Part shown: positions 47,801 to 59,800 of the stretch, piece by piece
Layout: each line of letters opens with the position of its first letter
How positions within the stretch are numbered: the first letter of the stretch is position 1
Assembly (NCBI GenBank): GCA_964017235.1
Contig: OZ024940.1
Coordinates: forward strand, 29,940,573 to 30,004,572
From: Sabellastarte sp. h YS-2021
Lineage: Eukaryota > Annelida > Polychaeta > Sabellida > Sabellidae
Reading direction: 5' to 3'
DNA: 64,000 bases
The notes under the pieces: generated by a model
The model's database searches: none
The model's input: the letters and a program-made list of their open reading frames with translations, nothing else
What the model was told of the DNA's origin: nothing
Program-made: the position numbers and the translations under genes

Positions 47801-50800
47801 TTTACAACAAAAACATAAAATATTACACAAAAATGCTTAATAAATGTCCAAATGTATTATATTTTGTAAACATATTGTGAAAAGATATACAAAATCTCAA
47901 ATTCTAATGAAAAGTAAAACCACATTTTAATTGTGTTTGTGTTTCGTGTATAACTGTACAAGAGTTTTGTGAAACTTTTATTTTTCTGACCCGGTTTCCA
48001 AATTTACTATTGATCGCAACGCTACGATTCTTAGCTTGCCAAATGTGAAGAAACTCGGGGCAGTAAGGGAAAAGTAGATTAAAATATGAAGTCATAAAAC
48101 TGTCACAGGATAGTCGCCACTCATGGATTGACTGATTACGTGATTGACTAGCTAACTGACTGATTCACTAGTTGGCCAACTGTTTTGGTTGACTAAGTGA
48201 CTGAATAAGTGACTGACTTAATTATTGACTGATTTACTTAACTACCTAGATACTATTTAATTCAATGAGTGACTGAATAATTTATTTCATAAATGTCTTG
48301 ATTACTGACTGGATGACTAAATGACTGAGCGACTGACTGACTAACTCACTGATTTAAGTGACTGATCAACCTTAACTTCTGACTAATTCACTGACTGATT
48401 TTAAATGACTGACTGATAAAGTAACTAATTGAACAATCTACTAATTTAGTGACTGATCCACTATTTGATTAATTCCTTGAGTAATTGACTCATTCAGGGG
48501 GCTCGGTGGTGTAGTGGTTGGAGTGCTCGCCTTCAACCTCTGAGGCCGCCAGTTCAAATTTCGGCCTAGGCACTTCATGTTGGAAAGTTGGCAGTTACTT
48601 GCCGATGCCCGGTGGTTTACAGTGCAGAATGTTGACCAACTAGTATGCACTGGTTTCCTCCACCCGTAAACTACCCGTCCCAATATGACCCTGGCTGTTG
48701 AACGCGACGTAAAAACAAAACGATAAATCTAAACCTGACTCAGTATAATGTAAACAAAGTGAACACAAATTTATTTAATTTATTTTAAAGGCACTCCGTA
48801 ATTTTTGTATTTCTTTTGTTTACATTATATTTGAATTTTAATAGAGCAAAACCACACTGACTAAGTGATTGTTTGACTAATTTACTGACTGACTAACCTT
48901 CTCCAAACTTGCTCTAGGTCTGTAGAAAACGTTCGCGGCCATTTCCGCAGTTTTCCAGCCTTAATCTTCCCCAAAATGTCTTCCCGGGATTTTCCCCGGA
49001 TCAGCCTCTTTTTGGTGCAGAGCTCGTACAAAACGCAACCAAGTGACCTAAAATTTGAGCCATTCATTCATTTGTACAAACAAAAGTGCACAAGTTTATC
49101 AAAATTTAAGCGTTAACACTGATCCTTTGGTCGTACAACTTATCTTTTATGTAGTACAACTTATTTTGTCCACTCTAGTTTGATCGCCCATAAATTGTTA
49201 ATATGTTTATTCTCAGTTAAATCAACTAGATTAAAATCTAAAATGACACTCCATTTCATAACCTAATATTTGTTTTTCAAAATACATTTTCTTAATATGT
49301 TATCAGTTATTTCACATTTCATTTTTAATCACAGATTTAAATTGTAGTTGGTGTATAAATATACAACAAACTCTATAACCCTGTTACATACCAGATGTCA
49401 CTCTTGCTGGACCAATCGGAGCCATTTGCCACCTCGGGGGCGACGTATGCCAGTTGACTATCGCTGACCTTGGAAAGGTCAAGGCTATTCGTGGTTTCGG
49501 TACTCGCAGTAACACTGTTTGAATTACTCATTAGCCTGTAAAACAAGGACAAGCAATCAGTGACCGAATGGAGCGGTCACATGTCTGGAGTTGGTATAAA
49601 ACCCGTAACAAAGAAACTAAAGAAAACCGACTATTTATTGACCAAATTATTTCTGGGTAATCTTTAAGAGAGTGGTTTGTACAAGTATACTTCATCCCAA
49701 ACTTTCAATGTATAATATTGTACGAACACATCTTCAAGTATCAGTGGAGATAAAATCTCAGGGTGTATCAGGGGAGATAAAATCTCAGGGTGTATCAGGG
49801 GAGATAAAATCTCAGGGTGTATCAGGGGAGATAAAATCTCAGGGTGTATCAGGGGAGATAAAATCTCAGAGAGTATCAGGGGAGATAAAATCTCTGGGTG
49901 TATCAGGGGAGATAAAATCTCAGTGTATCAGTAGAGAAATAAAATCTCTGTATCAGTGGAGATAAATCTCAGTGAATTAGTAGAGAGATAAAATCTCAGT
50001 GTATCAGTAAAGATAAAATCTCAGGGTGTATCAGTGGAGATAAAATCTCAGTGTATCAGTGGAGATAAATCTCAGTGAATTAGTAGAGATAAAATCTCAG
50101 TGTATCAGTAAAGATAAAATCTCAGTGTATCAGTGGAGATAAAATCTCAGTGTATCAGTGGAGATAAAATCTCAGTGTATCAGGAGAGATAAAAATCTCA
50201 GGGTATCAGTGGAAATAAAATCTCAGGGTATCAGTGGAGATAAAATCTCAGTGTATCAGTGGAGATAAAATCTCAGTGTATCAGTAGAGATAAAATCTCA
50301 GGGTTTATCAGTGGAGATAAAATCTCAGTGTATCAGTAGAGATAAAATCTCAGGGTTTATCAGTGGAGATAAAATCTCAGTGTATCTGTGGAGATAAAAT
50401 GTCAGTCTATCAGTGGAGATAAAATCTCATTGTATCAGTGGAGATAAAATCTCATAGAATCAGGGGAGATAAAATCTCAGTACTTACTTTTTGAAGCTTT
50501 CTGGCTCAGCTAATTTGACTGAGTTATTGCTCAGAAGGATATTGCTGAAATAACATATTACAAACACACTTTAGACCCTGTTATGTAGAATTGCAAGGGA
50601 ACGAGATAAAATAAGTTCTACTTATCCAGGGCTTCCAGTTATCAGGGTTAAACGTTTCATTGGAAAAGACTTCTCTAAGGACTCTGATGTTTACTTCTAC
50701 TTAAAAGGGAGGGGTCACGATGGTACAGTGGTAACACACCTGCCTACTACCTCTGAGGTCGGCGGTTCAAACCCCGGACCTTATGTGGGAAAGTTGGCAG

Positions 50801-53800
50801 TTTCTTACCGATGTTCGGCAGTTTACAGTACAGAACCTTGACACCAAATGTATGTACTGGTTTCCACTGCCCACAAAACTACTTGTCGTGATATGACCTG
50901 TACAGTGTTGAAAGCGATGTAAAACCCCAAATAAATAAATGGAATAAAAAAAATGAATTTTATTTTATTTTTTCTCCAAAAACAGAATAAAGATGACAAT
51001 AGCTACTACTACATGCCATAACTTGGCAACCACCTCAATTTGGCACAAACCAGACCACAGAATTATTTATTGACGACCAGCGGCAAAATTTGTGAATCAA
51101 TACACCATATAAGTTAGGCCAATGGGGAAAGAAACGGACTTAAATAATGTGTTTTTGAAACCAGTTAATTTATGCTGGTTGTCAAGTCGGCGACCATCGT
51201 TTTCACCTTATATGGTATTGTTTAGGGCTGTGACGGGTACAAAAAATTGGCATCGAGTACTCGCCCTCTGAAAACTGGCCCGAATTCGAGTAACCGCGAG
51301 ATTTAGTTCCTACCATTAGAAGTCTTCTGTAAACAAATAGTCGATTCTGGAAACAAAACTTTTGGTGAAAAACGTCACCTATTTAACCAGATATTATACT
51401 AGATTATGGAGTAAATTATAGGTTTTCAAGCAAACAACAACTTTAATTGATGTTATGTGACGGAAATGCTGAAGTGCAGCATATTTTACACAAACGTTTC
51501 ATTACGTGGGAGATAATACAATGCCTCGCGAGTAACCGAGTACTTAAAATGGACTCGAGTACTAGCCAAGATTGACTCGTCTATCGAGGCTCGAGTACTC
51601 GTTCGCACTCCCAGAAAATGCACGAGTGTTGTCCATGACAAGCAATTGTGGATTAGTATTCTATACTCCGTTTTGTGCCAAGTTGGGGCAAAGTTATAGT
51701 AGGAGGTGGTAGTCTAAAATCATTTTTTAATGAAGATATTAAAATGTTTAAAAGCGTAGGGAGGCTTTGTTGACTCACCCACAGTTGATTTTGCCGTGAA
51801 CCAAACCCCTATGAATGTAAGAAACAAACAACACATACATTACCTTGAAATGTAAATAAGTCGACATATTTTTAAAAGAAATTTCATTTCAATATTGCTG
51901 AATATAAACTTTGATACAAACATTACAATATCCTTTTTTTAAACTTTTTTATATTTTGTTAATTTACTATTTTATTTATTTATTTTTTTTTGGAAAATTG
52001 ACAAACTAAGAAAAATTAAAATGTAGGATTTGTTTTTTAAATGAAAAATACACAAACTTTGAAAAATTGAAATATTAACTTATTTCCTAAGTAACTCACA
52101 GAATTTAATTATTACCCGATATACATTTGTATTCCTGCAACATATTCCTGCATGTTTATATTAGGGATGGGTCGGTAGGCCCGGTATCTCGGTATCGAGA
52201 GCATTTTACTGAAATACCGTGACGAGAACATACTTACTGCGTTTCGAGATGGTCCAACGCAGACAAACACTGTAGCAGCCAATCAGTGACCTCGATTTCA
52301 TTCAGCTCTTCGCCGTAGGTTTTCGCTCGCGTGATAAGACCCTGTAAACTCCCTCCCTGCAAAATAATAATATAAGAACTAGGGACGTGACGACTACAAA
52401 TATTTCACGTCGGCTAATCGCCAAGCATTCGCTAACCGTCGAATTTCTTAAACTACCACAAATCTTAAGGTTCATCTTAGTGTTCTCAATAGGGGTGTGA
52501 CGAGTACAAATAATTCGGGTCGGGGACAAAAATTTGACTCGACATCGAGCCCTTGCGAAGTTTAGTATTCGCCATTACAGGAAACAACATCCAATATGGC
52601 GGCTCAAGTAAACGACAAAAATATAAAGATAAAAGCTTTGAACCGCTTGAATTAGCCGATGTCACCATATAATATACTTAATAATACGTCAAAAATTGCA
52701 AATTTAATAAGTAAATTAAATTTTTATAAGTTAATACCCTATCCAATGGACAATTGCTTTACCGGTCGGCGCGACCGGTCCCGCCAAACGTCAGAAAAAG
52801 ACGTCCTGTATATACTACCGGCAGGACCGGTCACAGAGTGTGCATTCGCCAGGTGGCGCATGGTACTTCATTTCCTGTTTACCTATTGACGTCATAGCAT
52901 CTTTTTTGTGTCTAATCCTAGTAAGACCCCTAGTAAGCTGATAGCGGGGCCGGTTGGGTGGGCCTTGCCTGTCCATTGGATAGGGTATTAACTTATAAAA
53001 ATTTAATTTACTATTAAATTTGCAATTTTATTGCGTTAATACATCCTATCCAATGGACAATTGCTGAATAACTACCGCTTGGTAGGCGGGTAAGCAGCTG
53101 GGGACTTATGTGAACTCATAACAACAAATTTGAACAGGCCCATTTGACCTAGGGTCAGAGAACCCTGAAAGGTCAGGGTCGGCCACTAACTCACCGGTTA
53201 ACCGGGAGCCTACCGACGTTGCCCCCCCCCTTTTTCTTTCCTTCCAGAGATGGTCTGAGAAGGGAAAGATAGAGAGAGAGAGGGCTGAGTTCAGTCCCAG
53301 AAGAAATAAACTTCCCAAGGGAAGCAAGTCACAGTTTTTTTGTTTTTTTTTTTTTTTTTGAAAATATATGTACACTCAACATATTTACATTATGTACATA
53401 TCTAACATACTTACAATATGTACATATTTACATATATACAACATCCCCTCACTTCTGGGCCTGGTGGTGCACCTGCTGGGCAGCCACTACAGGTCCCAGG
53501 TGGAAAAGCTCTGAGTCAGCCCAGGCAACATCCTTCAAATAGAATTGGGTGAAGGTGTTGTGAGATTTCCAGTGGCAGGCTGACAAGATCTGATCTAAGG
53601 AGATCCCTGATTGGAAGGCCTTAGAAGCAGCAAAGGCCCTAACATCATGGGCTTTAACCTGATGTAAGGTGAGGGCCTCCTGGTCAGAGAGCTCATAGCA
53701 CAGAACCACAGTCTGTTTGATCCATGAGGAGATGGTGGCAGGTGAGATGTCTTTATCAAAACCCTTCTTGAAGGAGACAAAGATTAACTCCTTATTCTGC

Positions 53801-56800
53801 CTGAGGTCTGCAGTCCTGTCCAAGTAGTAGCGCAGGGCTCTAACTGGACATAGGGACCTGTCACCTTTGAGTGACCTATCCAGAGATGGTGCCAGGGCTG
53901 GGATGACCACTGGCGCCACACTATCTGGACCTTCCTTAGCCAGCTGGTTCTTGGATAGGAAGCTGGGTGAGGGGTACAAAGACACCTTAGACCAGTCTGA
54001 CTGGTGTCTGATGTTCTTATGTAACCAAGCATGGATCTCACTCCTGCGTTTACCTGAACCCAAAGCCAGCAAGAAAACAGTCTTGAAAGTCAAATGTTTC
54101 AAGGAGGACTCTTTCAGGGGTTCAAAAGGAGCCTTTGTGAGCTGATGTAAAACCAGTGAAAGGTTCCAGGAGGGGATGCCCCTCCTGCCTTTAGGTCTGT
54201 CTCTATGGAAACTATCCAGGAGATGAGTGAGATTCTCATCTTTGCTGACATTAATGGTGGAATTGCCCAGTTTGTCAGCAATGGCGGATCTGTAGCCATC
54301 AATAGTGCCTGGTTGTAACTTCTTGTCCTGAAACAAGTGCAGGAGGAAGTCAGCAATGGCTTTCAGAGGTGGTGCCCTGAAGTCCACCTGATTACTGAGG
54401 CACCACTTTGTAAAAATGGTCCACTTTGCCTCATAGACAGATCTGGTTGATCTTCTTTGAGGAGCCTCAATTCGTGCTGCCACTGCCTCAGAGAAGCCTT
54501 GCTCCTTGATTGCTGAGGCTCTAGGAGCCAGGCATGTAGGTTCAGATTTGACAGGTTCCTGTGAAGGACCTGGTTGAATGGCTGAGACACTAGGTTGGGT
54601 AGGTTGGGCAGACACAGTGGGATCTGGCTTGACATTGCTACCAGGTCCCAAAACCAGGGCACGTTGGGCCACCCTGGGGCAATCAGGATTATTCTGTTGC
54701 AGGGGTAGTCCTGGAGCTTCTCCACCACTTTGCCCAAGATGGCTGCCGGTGGGAAGGCGTATGGGTCCAGGTCCTCCCAGGAGAGACTGAGTGCATCCAC
54801 TGCCCAAGCCTGGGGGTCTGGCACCGGTGACACAAACTGGGGCAGTTTGTTGTTGAACCTGGTGGCAAACAGGTCCACTTGTGGCTGGTGCCACCTTGCG
54901 CATACAGCTTGGAATACTGCTGGATGAAGTGACCACTCTGTTTGAATGGTCTGGCCAAGTCTGGATAGCTTGTCTGCTATCACGTTCAGCCGGCCGGGGA
55001 TGTGACGTGCCCTGAGGGTTACCTGCTGTCTGGTGCACCAGGACAGGATTCTCCACAGTAGGGCACACAGTGACCCCGACTTCATCCCCCCTTCTTTGTT
55101 GATATAGGCAACCACTGTTGTGTTGTCTGTAGCTATCAACACAGTCTTGTTGCAGACCAGGGTTCGAAACTCCTTTAGAGCTAGAAAAACTGCTTTTAGC
55201 TCTAAGTGGTTTATGTGCAACTTGCTTTCTGGAAGGGACCAAGTTCCCCTTGCAGTGTGGTCGTCCAAGTGAGCGCCCCACCCTTCGTTTGATGCGTCTG
55301 TAAAGATCTGCAGAGCATGTTTTAGAGGGTGTAATGGTTGACCTAGCAGCACATTGCTTTCCTCCAGCCACCACCTTAGATGGGGGTGGAGGGACTTGGG
55401 GACCGGGATCACCTTTTCCAGTGACTCTGGGACCCTCCAATTGTTTTTCAAGTGCCACTGTATGGGCCTCATGTGGAGTCGCCCTAAGTGGACTTGTTTT
55501 TCTGTTGCTGTGAGGAGACCTATGAGGGACATGAATTTCCGGACCGGACATACCGGATCCGACATCATTGATCTGATCTTGTCTGTCAAGGCCTGCCAAC
55601 GTTCTTCTGTTGGTCTGACCTTGCCCTCTTTCAAGTCGAACTGGTAACCTACGAAGTTGAAGACCTGTTTGGGTGCCAGTTCTGATTTTTCCTTGTTCAC
55701 CAGCCACCCTAGTTCCTGACAAAGTGTGACCAGGGTTTGAGTATGCTGGAGACAGGTATGGAGGGTAGAGGCTCTCACCAGCCAGTCGTCTAGGTACTGG
55801 TGGATCCTTATACCCTTCTGAAGGGCCATGAGTTTGACCTCTTTGGCCACCACTGTGAACTCCATGGGAGCTGTGGAAAGGCCAAAGGGAAGGGCTTTGA
55901 ACTGATAGGACCGACCCTGGAGGTGAAAACGCATGTACTTCCTGGACTGACTGTGAATGGGTATATGGAAGTATGCATCTTTGAAATCTATGGATGTGAC
56001 CCACTCCCCTACTTGGAGGGAGGTTCTTATGGTCTCTGGGGTCTCCATCTTGAACGACCCTGTGTTGAAAAAGATGTTTAAGGTGCTCAGGTCTAGGATG
56101 GGTCTCCACCGGTTGTTGGGTTTGGGTACCAAAAATAGCCGGTTGTAAAACCCCAATGAATTTGGATTGTCCACCGGTTCGACTGCATTTTTGTTTAACA
56201 GCTGATACAGTGCCTCTATAAGGAAGGACTGTTTGGTTGGATTGTGGTAGTTGCTTATTACAGTCGGTGACCTTGTCAAGTGGGGTCTGAACCGGAAGGG
56301 GAGAGTGTAACCCTCCCTCAGTATGTTTACCACTTTTGGACTTGAACCCAGGGTTTCCCATTTCTGCCAACACTGGTTTAACCTCGCCCCTACAGGGGGA
56401 TCTAAAACAGCATGTTGGGCATTGGTGACAAGCTTTACAGAAGGTAATTGACCTACACAAGAAACATCTTTCACATATTTTATTTCTGTGTACAATTGAC
56501 ATATATTGGGATTTACACCTTTCCTTTGTGGTAACCCGGTGACAATATGAGCATTTGCAACATGAGAGTCTACATTTAAAGTCAATTTGCTGTTCTTCTG
56601 ATCTGTCACTGGTGGTGGGTTCAAACCCTCCATCTTGTCGGATACAATTACAGAGTCCTTCAATCCGACCACATTTGAAACACAATAATTGTCATTTATG
56701 CTTCTTAAACCCTTTGGCCGGCTTCTGGTTGAAGTTTGAGGCTTTACCCCCACCTTTCTGACCAGTTTGCCGGTCTCTGATTTGTTTCCAAGGCGGTGTA

Positions 56801-59800
56801 GTGGGTTTCCGGTCCGGCTGGTGTGAAGGTTTAGTACTGGAGGGAACGTACGGATGAAAACGTCCGGGTTTCCTCTGTGTGTTACCCATAGAACGCCTCT
56901 CCTCACTACGGGAAATCTCATCTTCTGCCTTGACCAGTAAGCTGTCCGGGAACAGTGAGAGTAAGTGGACTGGATATGTACGTAAGGCAGTTAAGGTGTC
57001 AGGTTTAACTCCACCACGGATAAACTCCAGATAGCTATCCCGACGTGCCAGAGTGAGGTTGGCCATGCTGATGAAAACTCCCTCTGAGAGATCCTGCATG
57101 GTACGCTGCATAGCCTGGGAGATTGACCGGTTAAAGGTCACCAGATATTCAAGTTCTTCAATAGCTTGCTGTGTTCTCTCAGCACTCTTGCCCTTAGATG
57201 AATCTGGCCGGAGAGACTTCAGCTGGGTAACCATTGAATCCTGCACTTTAGTAAGGCATCTAGATAAACCAGCAGCGTGATTACACATCACGGATTGTTC
57301 CCTGAACGCCTTCTCCCACCTTCTAAGGGTATCTTGGCTGAATGTACGGGAAGCTGGAGCAGAAGGTAAACTTCTTCTTGCGACCCTAGAGAACATGCTG
57401 TTCAGCTTTGCCGGTTCCCGAGACCAGTGGGATACAGCCTGGGTAGAACCGGCAAAAGGATTATCATCCAAAAAGGCAGCTGAGTTGTCATAATCCGGGA
57501 TGTGATGCCAGTTCATGAAACTTCTAACCCCTCTAATAGTTTCCCTGTAATTGGCGTCTTCAGAGAGGTCCTGATCTGTAGCTGTGTCCGGTAAATCACC
57601 CTGGCAGTGAATACTAGCCGGAGATGATGGTTCCCCATCCAACTCAGCCTCACTCTCAGATTGCCTAGCAACGTCAGATTCCTGGCCAATGGGAGGCGAC
57701 TGGTTATGCAGCGTAGTTTCAACACTGGCAGGTAGAATCTCAGGACCCGCACCAGGAGCCTGTGAAGGCTGGGTGGCCGTCCCTGCACCGGGAACCAGTA
57801 AAGGTTGGGTGGCTAACACTGTAGAGGTACCGGGGCCCTGAACAGGGTGGGTAGCACTCTCAACACCATCTCTCTCAGCCTCAGTACCGGGAACCCCCAG
57901 CGGAGGTTGGGTAGCCATCAACTGCGTAGCAACGTCATCAGTGCCCTCAGAAGACATAACACTTGTAGAAGCACCCGGATCAAAGAAAGGGTGTTCTCTG
58001 GGCACCACAGAGGCAGAGGACACCGGTCTCACCGGAACAGCAAAGGATTGGTTAATCAGCATAGCTTCTAGACGTGAAAATCTCTCACTCCACTTGTCAT
58101 CAAGGGACTTGAGGTCGTCTGAAGTAGGTTTGCTGCTATGCTTCTGTTTACTCGACCTTGGGGAGCCATCAGAACGCTTCTTCTTCTTTGGAGTAGAATC
58201 AACAGGGGAGGACTTGTCACAGCTAACCCGTCCCAACAGTGTAACATCTGAAGGGTCCACGAGAGTGGGGGTCGTGCTTGCATTACCTTCAGCCCTCTTC
58301 TGCTCAGAACGTTCTTTCCTTTCCTTGTAGGTCGGAGTTGCTAACTGGTGGATCTGCGCAGGCGTAAAGGACTTACAGATCTGGCAATCCAGCTTTTTTA
58401 CACAGGGGTCGTCTCCCACCCCCTTGTCACGACAACGCGCGCATTTCTGGTGGTTGTCGAAAAGGGCCATAACGTGCCCGCAAGAACCTCGTTTCTGTCC
58501 AGGAGAAGACATAATGATCAGTAACGTTGTAGAATTACTCCGTACTAATAAAAAACAAAAAACTTGGAAGAGTTTGTTGTAAAACTTCAAAAACGTATCT
58601 CTGAAGAAAATCTTCTGCACACTCTTTCGCGCCAAACGAAAAAGATGCTATGACGTCAATAGGTAAACAAGAAATGAAGTACCATGCGCCACTTGGCGAA
58701 TGCACACTCTGTGACCGGTCCTGCCGGTAGTATATACAGGACGTCTTTTTCTGACGTTTGGCGGGACCGGTCGCGCCGACCGGTAAAGCAACTGTCCATT
58801 GGATAGGATGTATTAACGCAATAAAATGGTGGATTATGCGATTTAATGCCAGCAAGTTATGTTATTTATTCTTTATTTCCTCAAAAACGTAACTGCTTCA
58901 ATAGTTTGCTATATGCACACGAGTAGTCGACCCTTAAAATTGGGTTCAAATTTTCATGAAGTTTGCCTTGTTCGGCTGCTCAGTCGCACCCCTAGTTCTC
59001 AATTCACCCTTTTCAGTGGGACCGGGTAGGTAGCGATTTCAACGGGCAGATAATGCAACAATAAAGCTTATATTCAGGTACTCGGGTATGTGATTTCGGA
59101 TTCGAATAAATAGGGTTAGGGTACCCGGATATTCAGATACCCTTTGAGATCACTAGTTCATATTATAAAATGCAATGAAAACGATAAATATGTGAAATAA
59201 AAATGAAAATATATGTATAGAATCTGTAAACTTTAATAAATTTGCTGTTTCCTTGCAACTTCTGCTTTATTTATTTCAGACAGGAAGTGGGTGATATAAG
59301 AGGTATAATGGTACTTCCGTTTTTACGTGACTGCATCAACAGTACAGGAAACCTGGCAGATGTTGGATTTTAACATATTTTATGTGACAACTTGCATATA
59401 TTTGAGGGATCCAGACCTTCTACCATCTTTTACTACATTCAGCGATTATTCATACTTGAAAATATGAAACCGGTTAATAACACTATTCTAACGGTTGTTG
59501 ATTAGTCAGCTAGTCCAGCCGCCCCTAAAAAGAAATCATCAAACCCAAAAGTCTCTGTTATAAATATTGACAAATAAATGTTTACTTTTGGTTATTTCCA
59601 CCAAGAAGGTTACGTTCTTGGGTGCGTTTGTCAGTAACTAAGTAAGAAGCATTTATAAGCGCCGAAATTGATGTAAACATCCTCTAAGGCGCTGATGTCC
59701 AAAAAGTTATAGTCCAGTTCCAAAAAAAAACCAGGTCAGTATCCATATTAGCATCCGATAGGGGAGATAGGCTATCGTGGAGGGTAGGCTAATCTGAAAA

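Larger units (their letters stand above)
52697..58827 (-). mobile_element. DIRS-type retrotransposon, element 4 (frames intact)
   Basis: 6.13-kb element, innermost layer of the nest and inside a 9.2-kb intron of the pseudokinase gene, same sense as the gene. Bordered by AAAT (52,693-52,696 and 58,824-58,827). ITRs of ~170 bp differ at about three positions (52,738-52,906 and 58,639-58,808); ICR at 52,970-53,065. gag, RT-RNase H and YR frames are all open with their catalytic residues, so it may be recent and autonomous. Confidence 0.95.
52490..58994. mobile_element. hAT-like element B, interrupted copy
   Basis: Middle layer of the nest. Ends TAGGGGTGTGACGAGTAC and GTCGCACCCCTA, with a perfect 8-bp duplication GTTCTCAA (52,482-52,489 and 58,995-59,002) that lies in the end of element A. 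Split by DIRS element 4. An uninterrupted relative is at 62,363-62,743. Confidence 0.92.
52478..59155. mobile_element. hAT-like element A, short copy, interrupted
   Basis: The outer layer of a triple nest. Left end TAGTGTTCTCAA at 52,478-52,489; the remainder is at 59,003-59,155, ending TTTGAGATCACTA. Target duplication GTTCATCT (52,470-52,477) versus GTTCATAT (59,156-59,163), 7/8. It matches the ends of the 792-bp copy at 46,215, but the element's own length is only about 165 bp. Confidence 0.87.

Noticed and set aside
51223-51613. Third copy of hAT-like element B
   Set aside because: The ends are similar but one is altered and no 8-bp duplication is present, so I list it only as a worn repeat.
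53449-58827. Endogenous retrovirus or LTR retrotransposon
   Set aside because: Terminal repeats are inverted, there is an ICR, and a tyrosine recombinase replaces integrase and protease; this is DIRS architecture.
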